DNA of 64,000 bases, from the NCBI GenBank assembly GCA_017960545.1, contig JAGCYZ010000054.1:1-64000 (forward strand), read 5' to 3'. Below, piece after piece: positions 51,440-60,253 of the stretch (position 1 is the first letter of the stretch; every line of letters starts with the position of its first letter). A program made the translations under genes and the position numbers. This DNA is from Bacteroidales bacterium (GTDB lineage Bacteria; Bacteroidota; Bacteroidia; Bacteroidales; UBA932). The notes below the pieces were generated by a model. It made no database searches. It was not told the DNA's origin and saw only the letters and a list, made by a program, of their open reading frames with translations.

Positions 51440-54400
51440 CTATTTTTGCTCGTTCCTCCTGCCTTGCAGATACTCGCTTGGAGAAACCCCGTAGAGGTTC
51501 TTGAAAGCGGTGGCGAAACTGGCCGGAGAGGAGAATCCCACCACCTCTGAAAGCTCGGAAATGGCATATTTCTTTTCCGTGAGCATCTCCGCCGCCTTGC
51601 TCAGCCTGACGTTGCGTATGAAGTCCCTGGAGGTCTGGTTGGTGAGTTCCTTGAGTTTGCGGTGCAGGTGGACTCGGCTTATGCCCACTTCCTCAGCCAC
51701 CATCTCCACGGTGAGCCTGGGATTGTCAAGGTTGGCGTTGATGACCTTCATCACCCTGTCCAGAAGCCTTTCGTCAGGGGTTGACAACGGCTCGGTCACA
51801 ACCTTTTCAGTCTCTACCTGCTTGTCTGAGTAGGATACCTTCAGGAGCTCTCTTCCGGAAATGAGGTTAAGGGCTGTCTTGCGCAGGATCTCTATGTTGA
51901 ACGGCTTGGTAATATATGCGTCGGCGCCTGTCTCCAGACCCTCGATCTCCTCTTCTTCCCCGGCCTTGGCCGTGAGCAGGATGACGGGGGTGGAGTTGAC
52001 GTTGATGTTCTTGCGGATCTTCTTGCAAAGGGTGTATCCATCCATCTCCGGCATCATAATGTCACTGATGACCAGGTCCGGGTTGTCCCTGAGGATTATC
52101 TCCAGGGCCTGCCGCCCGTTGGCGCATTCGGAAATGTAGAAGTCCCGTGACAGTTCGTGGGCCACATATTGCCGTATGTTCACGTCATCCTCGACCAGAA
52201 GGACGGTCTTGCGGCGCCGGGCCACGTTTTTCTCCGCGTCCGTCTGGGGGACGGAAGTGGTTCCGGGGATGAAGATGCCGGTTTGCCGGACGTCCGTGGC
52301 AACCGGGGCGGCTACCATCTCGTCCATGCTCAGATGGGCGTTGCCAAGGGGTATGGTAACAGTGAAGGTGCTGCCCGGGCCATCCGTATTGTTGGCGGCC
52401 GTTATGGTGCCGTGGTGCAGTTGTACCAGCATACGGGACAGGTTGAGTCCTATTCCGGTCCCTCCGGCCTGGTTCCCGGCCTGGTAGAAGCGCTCGAATA
52501 CTTTTTCCAGGGTCTCCTGGTCCATTCCGGGCCCTTCGTCCTTGACGTCAATCCTGGCGTTGTTCCCATCATTGGACAGGGTGACGGTTATGCGGCTGTC
52601 CTCCGGGGAGAACTTGACGGCATTGGAGAGCAGGTTGACTATTATCTTGTCGAACTGTGCCGGATCCACCCAAGCCTCGGTCTCCTTGCTCCCGGAATAA
52701 CGGAAGTCTATCTTGACGTTTTTCTGGGAGGCGATGTCCCTGAACAGGTCGCAGACTCCGGATACAAGGTTTACCATAGGGGTGGCGGCAAAGTGCATCT
52801 TCATCTGTCCGTTTTCTATCTTGTTGATGTCAAGCATCTGGTTGACAAGATTCAGGATGCGCTTGGAACTGTTAGATATCTGCTGGTACTGGTACTGCCT
52901 TTCAGGGTCGCCGTCGTTCTCAAGCAGCCTGTTCAAAGGCCCTTCTATCAAGGTAAGGGGTGAACGGATCTCGTGTGACAGGTTGAGGAAGAACTGGAGC
53001 TTGGAGGCGTTCAGCTCCTCCGCCTGGATGTGGCGCTTCATCTCTTCCTTGTCACGGAACTGCCTGATTTTCAAGGTTCCAAATAAACCTATGACTGCCA
53101 GTCCCAGAAGGATATACATAATTTTCATGAAGGTCGTTCCCCACCAGGGGTGTTTCACCCTTATTACTATGGAGGTTGGCTGGGACCGGACTCCGTTGGA
53201 TTCAGCCCTGATGCTGATATTGTACAGTCCGGGATTCAGGTTGTTCATTGTTATGTTGGAGGAGCCCCTTGAAACAGAGTTCCAGGGACCTGAATCAATG
53301 GAATAGCTGAAAGTGGTTCCGTCCGAAGCGTTGTATTCCGCGGTGGCGAATTCAATGATACACGTCCGCGTATTGTATTTCAGGGAGTAAACGTTGTCTG
53401 AGTCCGGCTGGATCACAGTTCCGTCCGGAAGGGTGACACCCGTGATCCTGGCATTCCAGGCCGGCTGGGATTCCACAATGTCCGAGGGATAGAAGCAGGT
53501 GATTCCCCCTGTGCCCCCGAAGAACAGCATCCCGTTGAGTCCCGTTGTAGAGGCGTTGAGGCTGAATTCGTTGCCCTGGAGCCCGTCTCCTGCATAGAAT
53601 CGGGCCACGTAGCCTGTCTCAGGATAGAAGGAGGCAAGTCCTGAATTGGTGCTCAGCCATATCTTGCCCAGTTCGTCAACCCGCATATCGTTCACGGAAC
53701 TGTCCGGAAGTCCGTCCTCGGCCGTATAGCGGGTGATGGTCTCGTCATTTTCAAAATCGATGATGAAAATACTGTTCGTGGTTCCCGCATACAGCTTGCC
53801 CTCCAGTTCCAGAAGGCAATATACGATCCTTCCTTGGAGATAGTGGTTGACAGGCTTGATGTTTTCCGGATCGCTTATGTCCAGTATGTTGACTCCGTTA
53901 TAGGTGGCAACCGCAAGGCTCCCGTTGTTCATTATAAGGACGTCGCCCGTCCAGGCGTTTACGGCTTCCTCCGTCTCTCCCGTGTCGGACCATCGTCCCG
54001 TCCGGCTGTCGTAGCACTGAATGCCGTCCCCCAGGGTTGCCATCCATATCAACCCCCTTTCGTCCATTGCAAGGGACTGGACGCTCATTTCTTTATCCGG
54101 GTGGGTCTGCTTGGTAAGGGAGTAACTGCCGGAGTTCGCGCTCCAGAGGCCTTCGTTGGCCGATCCGAACCATATCCTTCCGTCCGGGCCCTGAATCAGC
54201 CCCATAATGCTTCCCGGGGCGCCGTTCTCGATCCCTATGTGTGCGAGCCTGGTGTTGTTGGGGCTTAAGACATACATTCCGTCATTGTCCGTTCCCACCC
54301 AGAGCTTGTTGCTGTTGTCTATGAGCACGGAAGTGACGCATCCGGACCCGATGAGGTTGCTGATCTGCGTCTTTGAACCTATGTATCGGAAATTGTTCCT

Positions 54401-55393
54401 TTTTACGGGGAGCATTATAAGTCCTTTCCTATAAGCTCCGAGCCAGATGTTGCCCTGATTGTCCTTCATCACGCTGTGTATGCTCAGCTTTGCAGGGTCG
54501 AAAGGGATGTCGTTCATCTCAAGGCGGCTGACCTCGCCGCTGGAAGGATTGAATATGAAAGCGCCCCTCTCGTCAGTTCCTATGCACAGCGTACCGTCCT
54601 GGAGATCATAGATGCACATTATGGCGGTCCCCTTGAACTCTTCTATGTCCATCATCACGAATTGGTCCCTGGCTTCGTCAAACCTGGCAAGGCCAAGTTC
54701 CCTTACCCCCGCGTATAGGACCCCTTGGGAATCCAGGCCGAAAGTGGTGGCGTTGCCCCAGCGTTCCGGAAAGAAATAATGCCTGGAACTGCCGTCCTCG
54801 TTCACGCGGTACACCCCGTCGTTGAATTTGGACACCCACATCCGTCCCTTGGTGTCTTCTATCATATATTCCGTAAGGACCGTGGGTATGGAGACGTTGA
54901 GCCTTTCCAGGCAAGGTCCGTCCGGCCCGTCCGTCACCACCTTTGCAAGGTCGTTTCCGGAAATCCATATGTCCCCGTTCTTCCTTTGGACTATTTCATT
55001 GACGTTTCCATAGTGGATGCCGCCGTCAGAGAAAGACAGGGCGGGGGCGAAGGAATCTGTGAGAGGGTCATAGATCTGCAGTCCGAACTGCGTTCCCACT
55101 ATAATGTTGCCGTTCCGGTCTTCGAGGATTCTCCTGGCCAGGTTGTCCGCGAGGGACCAGATGTTTCCGCTCTGGTGCTTGTAAACCTTGACCCTGACTC
55201 CGTCATAGCAGTTTACGCCGTTTTCCGTGGCAATCCATATGGAACCGTCCCTGCTTTGTAACACGTCGTTGATGCTGCTGCTGCTCAAGACCCCGTCTGA
55301 GTCAAAGATCCTGGCACTTTGTGCAAATGATCCAAAATAGCGGGCTGGGCACAGTACAAGGCATATTATCAACAATATCAATCCTCTCTTCAT
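51440..55393 (-). CDS. Hybrid two-component system sensor/regulator (HTCS)
   Basis: Encodes 1317 residues. A signal peptide is followed by two seven-bladed propellers of Reg_prop repeats (about 30-680, many GxIWxATxxG/LWVGTxxDG units), a Y_Y_Y domain (about 690-750), one membrane helix (about 755-775), HisKA with NLSHEIRSP, HATPase (NLLSNAVKFSP, DEGPGM, GTGIGL), a receiver (VEDD, SDIMMPEMDGY, TAKAG, ITKPF; about 1060-1180) and a C-terminal AraC HTH (about 1215-1317). It senses a periplasmic oligosaccharide and activates transcription. The divergent xylan genes make arabinoxylo-oligosaccharides the likely ligand. Confidence 0.96.
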   Translation of the reverse strand: MKRGLILLIICLVLCPARYFGSFAQSARIFDSDGVLSSSSINDVLQSRDGSIWIATENGVNCYDGVRVKVYKHQSGNIWSLADNLARRILEDRNGNIIVGTQFGLQIYDPLTDSFAPALSFSDGGIHYGNVNEIVQRKNGDIWISGNDLAKVVTDGPDGPCLERLNVSIPTVLTEYMIEDTKGRMWVSKFNDGVYRVNEDGSSRHYFFPERWGNATTFGLDSQGVLYAGVRELGLARFDEARDQFVMMDIEEFKGTAIMCIYDLQDGTLCIGTDERGAFIFNPSSGEVSRLEMNDIPFDPAKLSIHSVMKDNQGNIWLGAYRKGLIMLPVKRNNFRYIGSKTQISNLIGSGCVTSVLIDNSNKLWVGTDNDGMYVLSPNNTRLAHIGIENGAPGSIMGLIQGPDGRIWFGSANEGLWSANSGSYSLTKQTHPDKEMSVQSLAMDERGLIWMATLGDGIQCYDSRTGRWSDTGETEEAVNAWTGDVLIMNNGSLAVATYNGVNILDISDPENIKPVNHYLQGRIVYCLLELEGKLYAGTTNSIFIIDFENDETITRYTAEDGLPDSSVNDMRVDELGKIWLSTNSGLASFYPETGYVARFYAGDGLQGNEFSLNASTTGLNGMLFFGGTGGITCFYPSDIVESQPAWNARITGVTLPDGTVIQPDSDNVYSLKYNTRTCIIEFATAEYNASDGTTFSYSIDSGPWNSVSRGSSNITMNNLNPGLYNISIRAESNGVRSQPTSIVIRVKHPWWGTTFMKIMYILLGLAVIGLFGTLKIRQFRDKEEMKRHIQAEELNASKLQFFLNLSHEIRSPLTLIEGPLNRLLENDGDPERQYQYQQISNSSKRILNLVNQMLDINKIENGQMKMHFAATPMVNLVSGVCDLFRDIASQKNVKIDFRYSGSKETEAWVDPAQFDKIIVNLLSNAVKFSPEDSRITVTLSNDGNNARIDVKDEGPGMDQETLEKVFERFYQAGNQAGGTGIGLNLSRMLVQLHHGTITAANNTDGPGSTFTVTIPLGNAHLSMDEMVAAPVATDVRQTGIFIPGTTSVPQTDAEKNVARRRKTVLLVEDDVNIRQYVAHELSRDFYISECANGRQALEIILRDNPDLVISDIMMPEMDGYTLCKKIRKNINVNSTPVILLTAKAGEEEEIEGLETGADAYITKPFNIEILRKTALNLISGRELLKVSYSDKQVETEKVVTEPLSTPDERLLDRVMKVINANLDNPRLTVEMVAEEVGISRVHLHRKLKELTNQTSRDFIRNVRLSKAAEMLTEKKYAISELSEVVGFSSPASFATAFKNLYGVSPSEYLQGRRNEQK

Positions 55394-55419
55394 CTGTATT
55401 GAAATTAATGTCCTGGATA

Positions 55420-55427
55420 CAAAGTTA
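55420..55427 (-). promoter_or_regulatory. HTCS gene -7 box
   Basis: The minus strand reads TAACTTTG, with a leader of about 22 nt to ATG 55393. One TGTAACAT repeat (55436-55443) lies just upstream, between the -7 and the expected -33 position. Confidence 0.6.
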
Positions 55428-55435
55428 AAATAATT

Positions 55436-55506
55436 TGTAACATTTCCGGGAGTTTATTTTTAGGCCTGATGTATTTGTGTAACATTCCCCAATGCACGTG
55501 TAACAT
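55436..55506 (+). promoter_or_regulatory. Phased TGTAACAT operator array, probable HTCS binding sites
   Basis: TGTAACAT occurs at 55436-55443, 55478-55485 and 55499-55506. The spacings are 42 and 21 bp, four and two helical turns, so all face the same side of the helix. The last copy ends 5 bp before a -33 TTTG. AraC-type activators typically bind such direct repeats next to the -33/-35 element. The first copy lies in the HTCS gene's own promoter, suggesting autoregulation. Confidence 0.65.
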
Positions 55507-55511
55507 AATTT

Positions 55512-55543
55512 TTTGGGCTTTTTTTGCAAATAAGATACTTTTG
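55512..55543 (+). promoter_or_regulatory. Xylan-locus promoter (-33 and -7)
   Basis: TTTG at 55512-55515, a 20-bp spacer and TACTTTTG at 55536-55543 form a full Bacteroidota promoter. The predicted start is near 55549, about 200 nt before the first gene. Confidence 0.7.
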
Positions 55544-55548
55544 TCCTG

Positions 55549-55707
55549 CGATTCAACCATGAAGTAATTTCAAAGACATCGAAACATATTATCTATTCGA
55601 ATGGCTTTCTGTAATCCGGATGATAATAATCTTCATATGTATTAATTTAGTTTGATTTTATTAGTGGGATGAGGGCCCGCGTGATGCGGACCCTCTTTCT
55701 TTTTTTT
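55549..55707 (+). ncRNA. Candidate leader RNA / small RNA of the xylan locus
   Basis: RNA from the promoter above would run about 160 nt to a strong intrinsic terminator (55671-55707). The stretch contains a 14-codon ORF (55601-55645, reading MAFCNPDDNNLHMY) and a 2-codon ORF at 55559. It is either a terminated small RNA or an attenuated leader of the 55749-60169 operon. No known riboswitch was recognised. Confidence 0.45.
55671..55707 (+). terminator. Intrinsic terminator / attenuator upstream of the xylan genes
   Basis: GAGGGCCCGC (55671-55680) pairs with GCGGACCCTC (55686-55695), one C-A mismatch and a 5-nt loop, followed by T3CT8. There is no gene upstream on this strand, so it can only act on a leader or small RNA. 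A weaker -7-like TATCTTTA (55719-55726) follows it, 23 nt before ATG 55749. Confidence 0.8.
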
Positions 55708-55748
55708 AAGAAAGTTCGTATCTTTATAAAAATATTCTTAAAGAATCT

Positions 55749-56531
55749 ATGAAAATTCAGCATTTAGTATCATCGATGGCAATTTGCCTGTTTGCCCTCC
55801 TCGTTTGCTCGAAGGGTGCAAGCGCTCAGACGGCTATGTCGTCTCCCTCTATTGATGAGTACTTCACCAAGGTGACCACTGCGTCAGTTACTCCTGACAG
55901 CCAGGGATTCATCAGGCGTTGGACTCTCCTTGAGCCTATCGGAAAACCCAACCGCAGCAACACTGTTTTCGTTGACACCTACATCCGTGAGGCTTTCGCA
56001 ACCGAATACTTCCCCAACCAGATGACCGTCGTTCCAAAGGACGGCGACAAAGTTAAGGTCACTGTGGAAGTCCAGGCTCCCGTAAACCTTACAATGGGCC
56101 GCCCTCAACAGCAGCAGGGCCCTGCCGCCCCCAAGTTCGAGAAGCGTACCCTGGTTTGGCATTCCTTGGACAGCAAGAGATTCAACGTAAAGCTTTTCCG
56201 CTTTGCTACCGGACTTGACAAAGACAGGTACGGCGTAGTATTCTGGGCCGTTACCGTCATCAACTGTGAGGAAGACCTCAACAACGTAAGGCTGGCAGTA
56301 GGATCCAACTCCGCTTCAATGTGGTGGATCGACGGCCAGGAGGCCCTCATCCTCTCCGGCGACCGCCGTATGGTAATGGACGACGCCACATCCAAGCGCA
56401 TCTCCATCCCCAAGGGCCGCCACGTGCTCCGCGGCGCTGTGATCAACGGTCCTGGTATGAGCGACTTCTGCGTCCGTTTCATTGACGAGGACGGAAACCC
56501 TGTTAAGAATTATACCATAACCACCCAATAA
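55749..56531 (+). CDS. Secreted protein of unknown function in the xylan locus
   Basis: Encodes 260 residues. The signal peptide ends KGASA. The mature protein looks all-beta, with two parts: about 30-110 (IDEYFTKVTTASVTPDSQGFIRRWTLLEPI, TYIREAFATEYFP) and a C-terminal part (about 125-258; LAVGSNSASMWWIDGQEAL, GRHVLRGAVINGPGMSDFCVRF) that resembles PA14/carbohydrate-binding jelly rolls. A PQQQQGPAAP linker joins them. I do not recognise a named family. First gene of the locus; it may bind or display xylan. Confidence 0.7.
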   Translation: MKIQHLVSSMAICLFALLVCSKGASAQTAMSSPSIDEYFTKVTTASVTPDSQGFIRRWTLLEPIGKPNRSNTVFVDTYIREAFATEYFPNQMTVVPKDGDKVKVTVEVQAPVNLTMGRPQQQQGPAAPKFEKRTLVWHSLDSKRFNVKLFRFATGLDKDRYGVVFWAVTVINCEEDLNNVRLAVGSNSASMWWIDGQEALILSGDRRMVMDDATSKRISIPKGRHVLRGAVINGPGMSDFCVRFIDEDGNPVKNYTITTQ

Positions 56532-56539
56532 ACTGCAGA

Positions 56540-57985
56540 ATGATCATGAAAGCACGTATATCCTTAATAATTGCGGCTGCATTTATTTCTGTAGCTGCTT
56601 CGGCTCAAATTGGAAAGCCTTTCATCCACGACCCGTCCACGATTGCCGAGTGTGACGGCAAATACTATACTTTTGGAACAGGTAGCGGCGGCCTCATCTC
56701 AGAGGACGGATGGTCCTGGGAGAGCGGTGCGGTAAGGCCCGGCGGCGGCGCGGCACCTGACGTACTGAAGATTGGCGACCGTTATCTGGTTGGCTACAGC
56801 GCCACCGGCGGCGGACTTGGAGGCGGACACGCAGGACGCATCCTGGTTATGTGGAACAAGACCCTTGACCCCAACTCACCTGATTTCAAATATTCAGACC
56901 CTATAGAGGTGGCTCATTCCGAGATGGATGAGGACTGCGATGCCATTGACATCGGACTCTTCCTGGATCCTACCACCGGACGCCTGTGGTGCACCTATGG
57001 AACCTATTTCGGCGCAATCCGTATGGTGGAACTTGATCCCAAGACAGGAGAAAGGGTAAAAGGCAATATAGAGAAGGACGTGGCAATTGACTGCGAGGCT
57101 TCCACTATGATCTACCACAATGGCTGGTATTATCTGCTCGGAACCCACGGAACCTGCTGCGACGGCGTAAACTCAACCTATAATATTGTTTGCGGACGTT
57201 CACGTAACGTTACCGGACCTTTCTATGACAATATGGGCCGCGATATGATGGCAGGAGGCGGCAAGATGGTTATTGCAGCGGAGAACAGGCGCATTGGCGC
57301 AGGTCACTTCGGACGCACCATCGTAACCGAGGGCGTTGAGAAGATGTCCCTCCACTGGGAGGCTGACATGGACCAGAGCGGCCGCAGCGTCCTTGCAATC
57401 CGTCCTATAGTATGGGTTAACGACTGGCCTGTATCCGGTGAACTCTGGCAGGACGGCAAGTATGCCATCGTTTCCCAGAGAAGGGGCTATGCACTTGAGC
57501 TTGCAGTTGACTTCGTACGCCTTGCAGGCGGTATGAGGGGCTTCGGCGGACAGGGCAACGACACCGTGATATCACTCGAGGACCAGAAACTGGAAGACGT
57601 TATCGGCGGATGGCCTAAGGGAGACATCGAGGCCAGGATAGGCGACATTATGTACCGTCCTCATCAGAAATGGTCAATCGAGGCTGTTCAGGACGTTCCC
57701 GGTTATCTGGGAGGCCAGTACTGCAAGATTGTCATCGACGGAACCAACAGGGCCCTGGCAGCCGCACCCGGCGCCGAGGTTATCACGGTTCCTGAGTTCA
57801 CAGGAGCGCCTGAGCAGCTCTGGCGCATCGAGCAGCTTACCGACGGAACCTACAGGATCATGCCTAAGGAGGTTCCCGGAGCAGAGGGCGAATTCGTATT
57901 GATTTCCGCAGGAGACAGCACTCCTTCCCTGGGCAAATTCAATTTCGAATCCGACAACTGCAAGTGGAATTTGAAGAAATGGTAA
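56540..57985 (+). CDS. GH43 family arabinosidase/arabinanase with C-terminal beta-trefoil
   Basis: Encodes 481 residues (ATG 56546 is an equally good start) with a signal peptide ending VAASA. The five-bladed GH43 propeller shows the catalytic base D31 (IHDPSTIAE), the pKa-modulating aspartate at D134/D137 (CDAIDIG) and the acid E186 (IDCEASTM). Motifs such as GTYFGAI and LLGTHGTCCDGVNSTYNI resemble endo-arabinanase/arabinofuranosidase subfamilies. The last about 110 residues look like a ricin-type module (QLWRIEQLTDGTYRI). It likely removes arabinose side chains of arabinoxylan. Confidence 0.88.
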   Translation: MIMKARISLIIAAAFISVAASAQIGKPFIHDPSTIAECDGKYYTFGTGSGGLISEDGWSWESGAVRPGGGAAPDVLKIGDRYLVGYSATGGGLGGGHAGRILVMWNKTLDPNSPDFKYSDPIEVAHSEMDEDCDAIDIGLFLDPTTGRLWCTYGTYFGAIRMVELDPKTGERVKGNIEKDVAIDCEASTMIYHNGWYYLLGTHGTCCDGVNSTYNIVCGRSRNVTGPFYDNMGRDMMAGGGKMVIAAENRRIGAGHFGRTIVTEGVEKMSLHWEADMDQSGRSVLAIRPIVWVNDWPVSGELWQDGKYAIVSQRRGYALELAVDFVRLAGGMRGFGGQGNDTVISLEDQKLEDVIGGWPKGDIEARIGDIMYRPHQKWSIEAVQDVPGYLGGQYCKIVIDGTNRALAAAPGAEVITVPEFTGAPEQLWRIEQLTDGTYRIMPKEVPGAEGEFVLISAGDSTPSLGKFNFESDNCKWNLKKW

Positions 57986-58021
57986 TCAACCCTCAATAAC
58001 ACTAACTAAATTCACCCTCTT

Positions 58022-60169
58022 ATGAAATTATTAAAATATGCAGCAGTTGCTGTGGTTCTTGCTACAAGCGCCTTCGCAGCTTCCGCCCAGCAGCGCGCCC
58101 AGGCCGAGGATCCTACCGGCCTCAAGGACGCCTACAAGGATTATTTCATGATTGGCGTTGCAGTCAATCAGAGGAATATCTCCACCCCTGAGCAGATAGC
58201 CCTTATCGAGAAGGAGTTCAACAGCATCACCGCAGAGAACGACATGAAGCCTATCATGACCGAGCCCCGGGCTGGTGAATACACCTGGGAGAATGCGGAC
58301 AAGATTGCAGACTTCTGCCGTCAGCACGGTATCAAACTCCGTGGCCATTGCCTTATGTGGCATTCACAGATAGGCACCTGGATCTATCAGGACGAGAAAG
58401 GAAACCTCCTTCCCAAGGAGGAATTCTACAAGAGGATGAAGAGCCACATCCAGGCCGTTGTAAACCGTTACAAAGACGTTGTTTACGCTTGGGACGTAGT
58501 TAACGAGGCGGTTGCAGACAGCCCTGTACGTGCAGGACAGTCTCCTATGCGCCAGTCTCCTATGTTCCAGATTGCCGGAGAGGAATTCATCTACAAGGCA
58601 TTCGAGTACGCCCACGAGGCAGACCCCAACGCCCTCCTTTTCTACAACGACTACAACGATGCTGAGCCTGGAAAGGCACAGCGCATTTTCGAGCTTCTCC
58701 AGAGGATGAAGGCTGCAGGCGTTCCCGTTCACGGACTTGGAATGCAGGGCCATTACAACATCTATTCTCCTACCGAGGCCGAGATTGACAACGCCATCAG
58801 CAAGTACAAGACCGTTGTAAACCACATCCACATCACCGAGCTTGACGTACGCGTCAACACCGAGCAGGGCGGAGGCCTCCGCTTCAGCCAGGGCGCTACC
58901 ATCAACGTTCCTTCTTACCAGCAGGCCCTCTTCGCAGACCAGTACAACAGGATCTTCAAGGTGTTCCGCAAGCACGCCGACGTTATCGACTGCGTTACTT
59001 TCTGGAACCTTTCTGACCGTGATTCCTGGCTGGGAGCAGCAAACTATCCTCTGCTGTTCGACTCCGAGTACAGGCCCAAGAACGCATACCGTACCGTAAA
59101 GAACTTCAACCCCGCACTGGATAACGCAGTTATCAAGGAAGACTTCGTTCCTTCAAGCAAGAACCAGCCCGGCCAGCAGTATCCTATGGTCAACTCACAG
59201 GGTTACGCCCGCTTCTGCATCGATGCTCCAGACGCCAAGTCTGTTATCGTAAGCCTCGGTCTGGGCGGAACCGGCGGAACCGTTCTGCGCAAGGGTGAGG
59301 ACGGCAAGTGGTGGGGAACCACCGGCGGCCCTATGGACGAGGGATTCCACTACTATCACCTGACCATCGACGGCGGTGTGGTAAACGATCCCGGAACCCA
59401 TAACTATTACGGTTCTTCACGCTGGGAGAGCGGAATCGAGATCCCGGCTCACGACCGCGCATTCTATGAGGAGCGCAACGTGCCTCACGGAACCGTAGAG
59501 CAGGTTCTGTTCTGGTCAGCCAGCACCAACCAGCTGCGCCGTGCATTCGTTTACGTACCTCCTACCTACGACACTGCAAAGAAGGGCAAGAAGTTCAACG
59601 TCCTCTACCTGCAGCACGGCTGGGGCGAGAACGAGTACGCCTGGTGGAACCAGGGTCACGCCAACCTGATTATGGACAACCTTATCGCAGACGGCAAGAG
59701 TGAGCCGTTCCTGGTTGTAATGACATACGGTATGACCAACGAGCAGCGTCTTGGAATCCCCGGACCTACCAGCGCAGACTTCGAGAAAGTACTTTGCGAT
59801 GAGCTCGTGCCTTATATCGACGCCCACTATCGCACACGCGCAGACAAATGGGGCCGTGCAATGGCCGGCCTGTCAATGGGTGGCGGTGAGACACACACCA
59901 TTACACTGGCACGTCCTGAGATGTTCGGATACTACGGACTGCTCAGCGGCGGAGTTTACACTCCGGACGAGATCAAGGACAAGAATCAGGTGAAGGGTAT
60001 CTTCATCGGATGCGGCAGCAAGGAGAGCGCAGAGCGCACCCTGAACGCCGTTGCGGACCTCAAGGCCTCAGGCTTCAACGCCAAGGGTTATATCTCGGAG
60101 GGAACCGCCCACGAGTTCCTCACCTGGAGGCGCTGTCTGTACGAGATGGCTCCAATGCTCTTCAAATAG
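58022..60169 (+). CDS. Bifunctional GH10 endo-xylanase / CE1 feruloyl esterase
   Basis: Encodes 715 residues with a signal peptide ending AFAASA. Residues about 25-365 are GH10, with acid/base E162 (WDVVNEAV) and nucleophile E273 (HITELDVRV). A beta-sandwich linker of the esterase-associated type follows (about 375-490). The CE1 esterase (about 490-715) has the serine elbow GLSMGGG (S618) and histidine GTAHEF (H697). The layout is that of Prevotella Xyn10D-Fae1A. It cuts the xylan backbone and releases ferulate cross-links. A terminator follows. Confidence 0.96.
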   Translation: MKLLKYAAVAVVLATSAFAASAQQRAQAEDPTGLKDAYKDYFMIGVAVNQRNISTPEQIALIEKEFNSITAENDMKPIMTEPRAGEYTWENADKIADFCRQHGIKLRGHCLMWHSQIGTWIYQDEKGNLLPKEEFYKRMKSHIQAVVNRYKDVVYAWDVVNEAVADSPVRAGQSPMRQSPMFQIAGEEFIYKAFEYAHEADPNALLFYNDYNDAEPGKAQRIFELLQRMKAAGVPVHGLGMQGHYNIYSPTEAEIDNAISKYKTVVNHIHITELDVRVNTEQGGGLRFSQGATINVPSYQQALFADQYNRIFKVFRKHADVIDCVTFWNLSDRDSWLGAANYPLLFDSEYRPKNAYRTVKNFNPALDNAVIKEDFVPSSKNQPGQQYPMVNSQGYARFCIDAPDAKSVIVSLGLGGTGGTVLRKGEDGKWWGTTGGPMDEGFHYYHLTIDGGVVNDPGTHNYYGSSRWESGIEIPAHDRAFYEERNVPHGTVEQVLFWSASTNQLRRAFVYVPPTYDTAKKGKKFNVLYLQHGWGENEYAWWNQGHANLIMDNLIADGKSEPFLVVMTYGMTNEQRLGIPGPTSADFEKVLCDELVPYIDAHYRTRADKWGRAMAGLSMGGGETHTITLARPEMFGYYGLLSGGVYTPDEIKDKNQVKGIFIGCGSKESAERTLNAVADLKASGFNAKGYISEGTAHEFLTWRRCLYEMAPMLFK

Positions 60170-60193
60170 TATTGAACCATAATTGAACTTACG

Positions 60194-60249
60194 GTCCCGC
60201 AATTTCCTGCTTTGAGCAAAAGTTAGTAAATTGCGGGACTTAATTTTTA
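60194..60249 (+). terminator. Terminator after the xylan locus, overlapping the lpd promoter region
   Basis: Perfect 12-bp arms GTCCCGCAATTT (60194-60205) and AAATTGCGGGAC (60228-60239) are followed by a T-rich tail. The right arm contains TAAATTG, one base off a -7 box, and TAATTTTT (60241-60248) lies 5 nt before ATG 60254. It shares the GTCCCGCAA/TTGCGGGAC stem with 46028-46059. Confidence 0.75.
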
Positions 60250-60253
60250 CACT

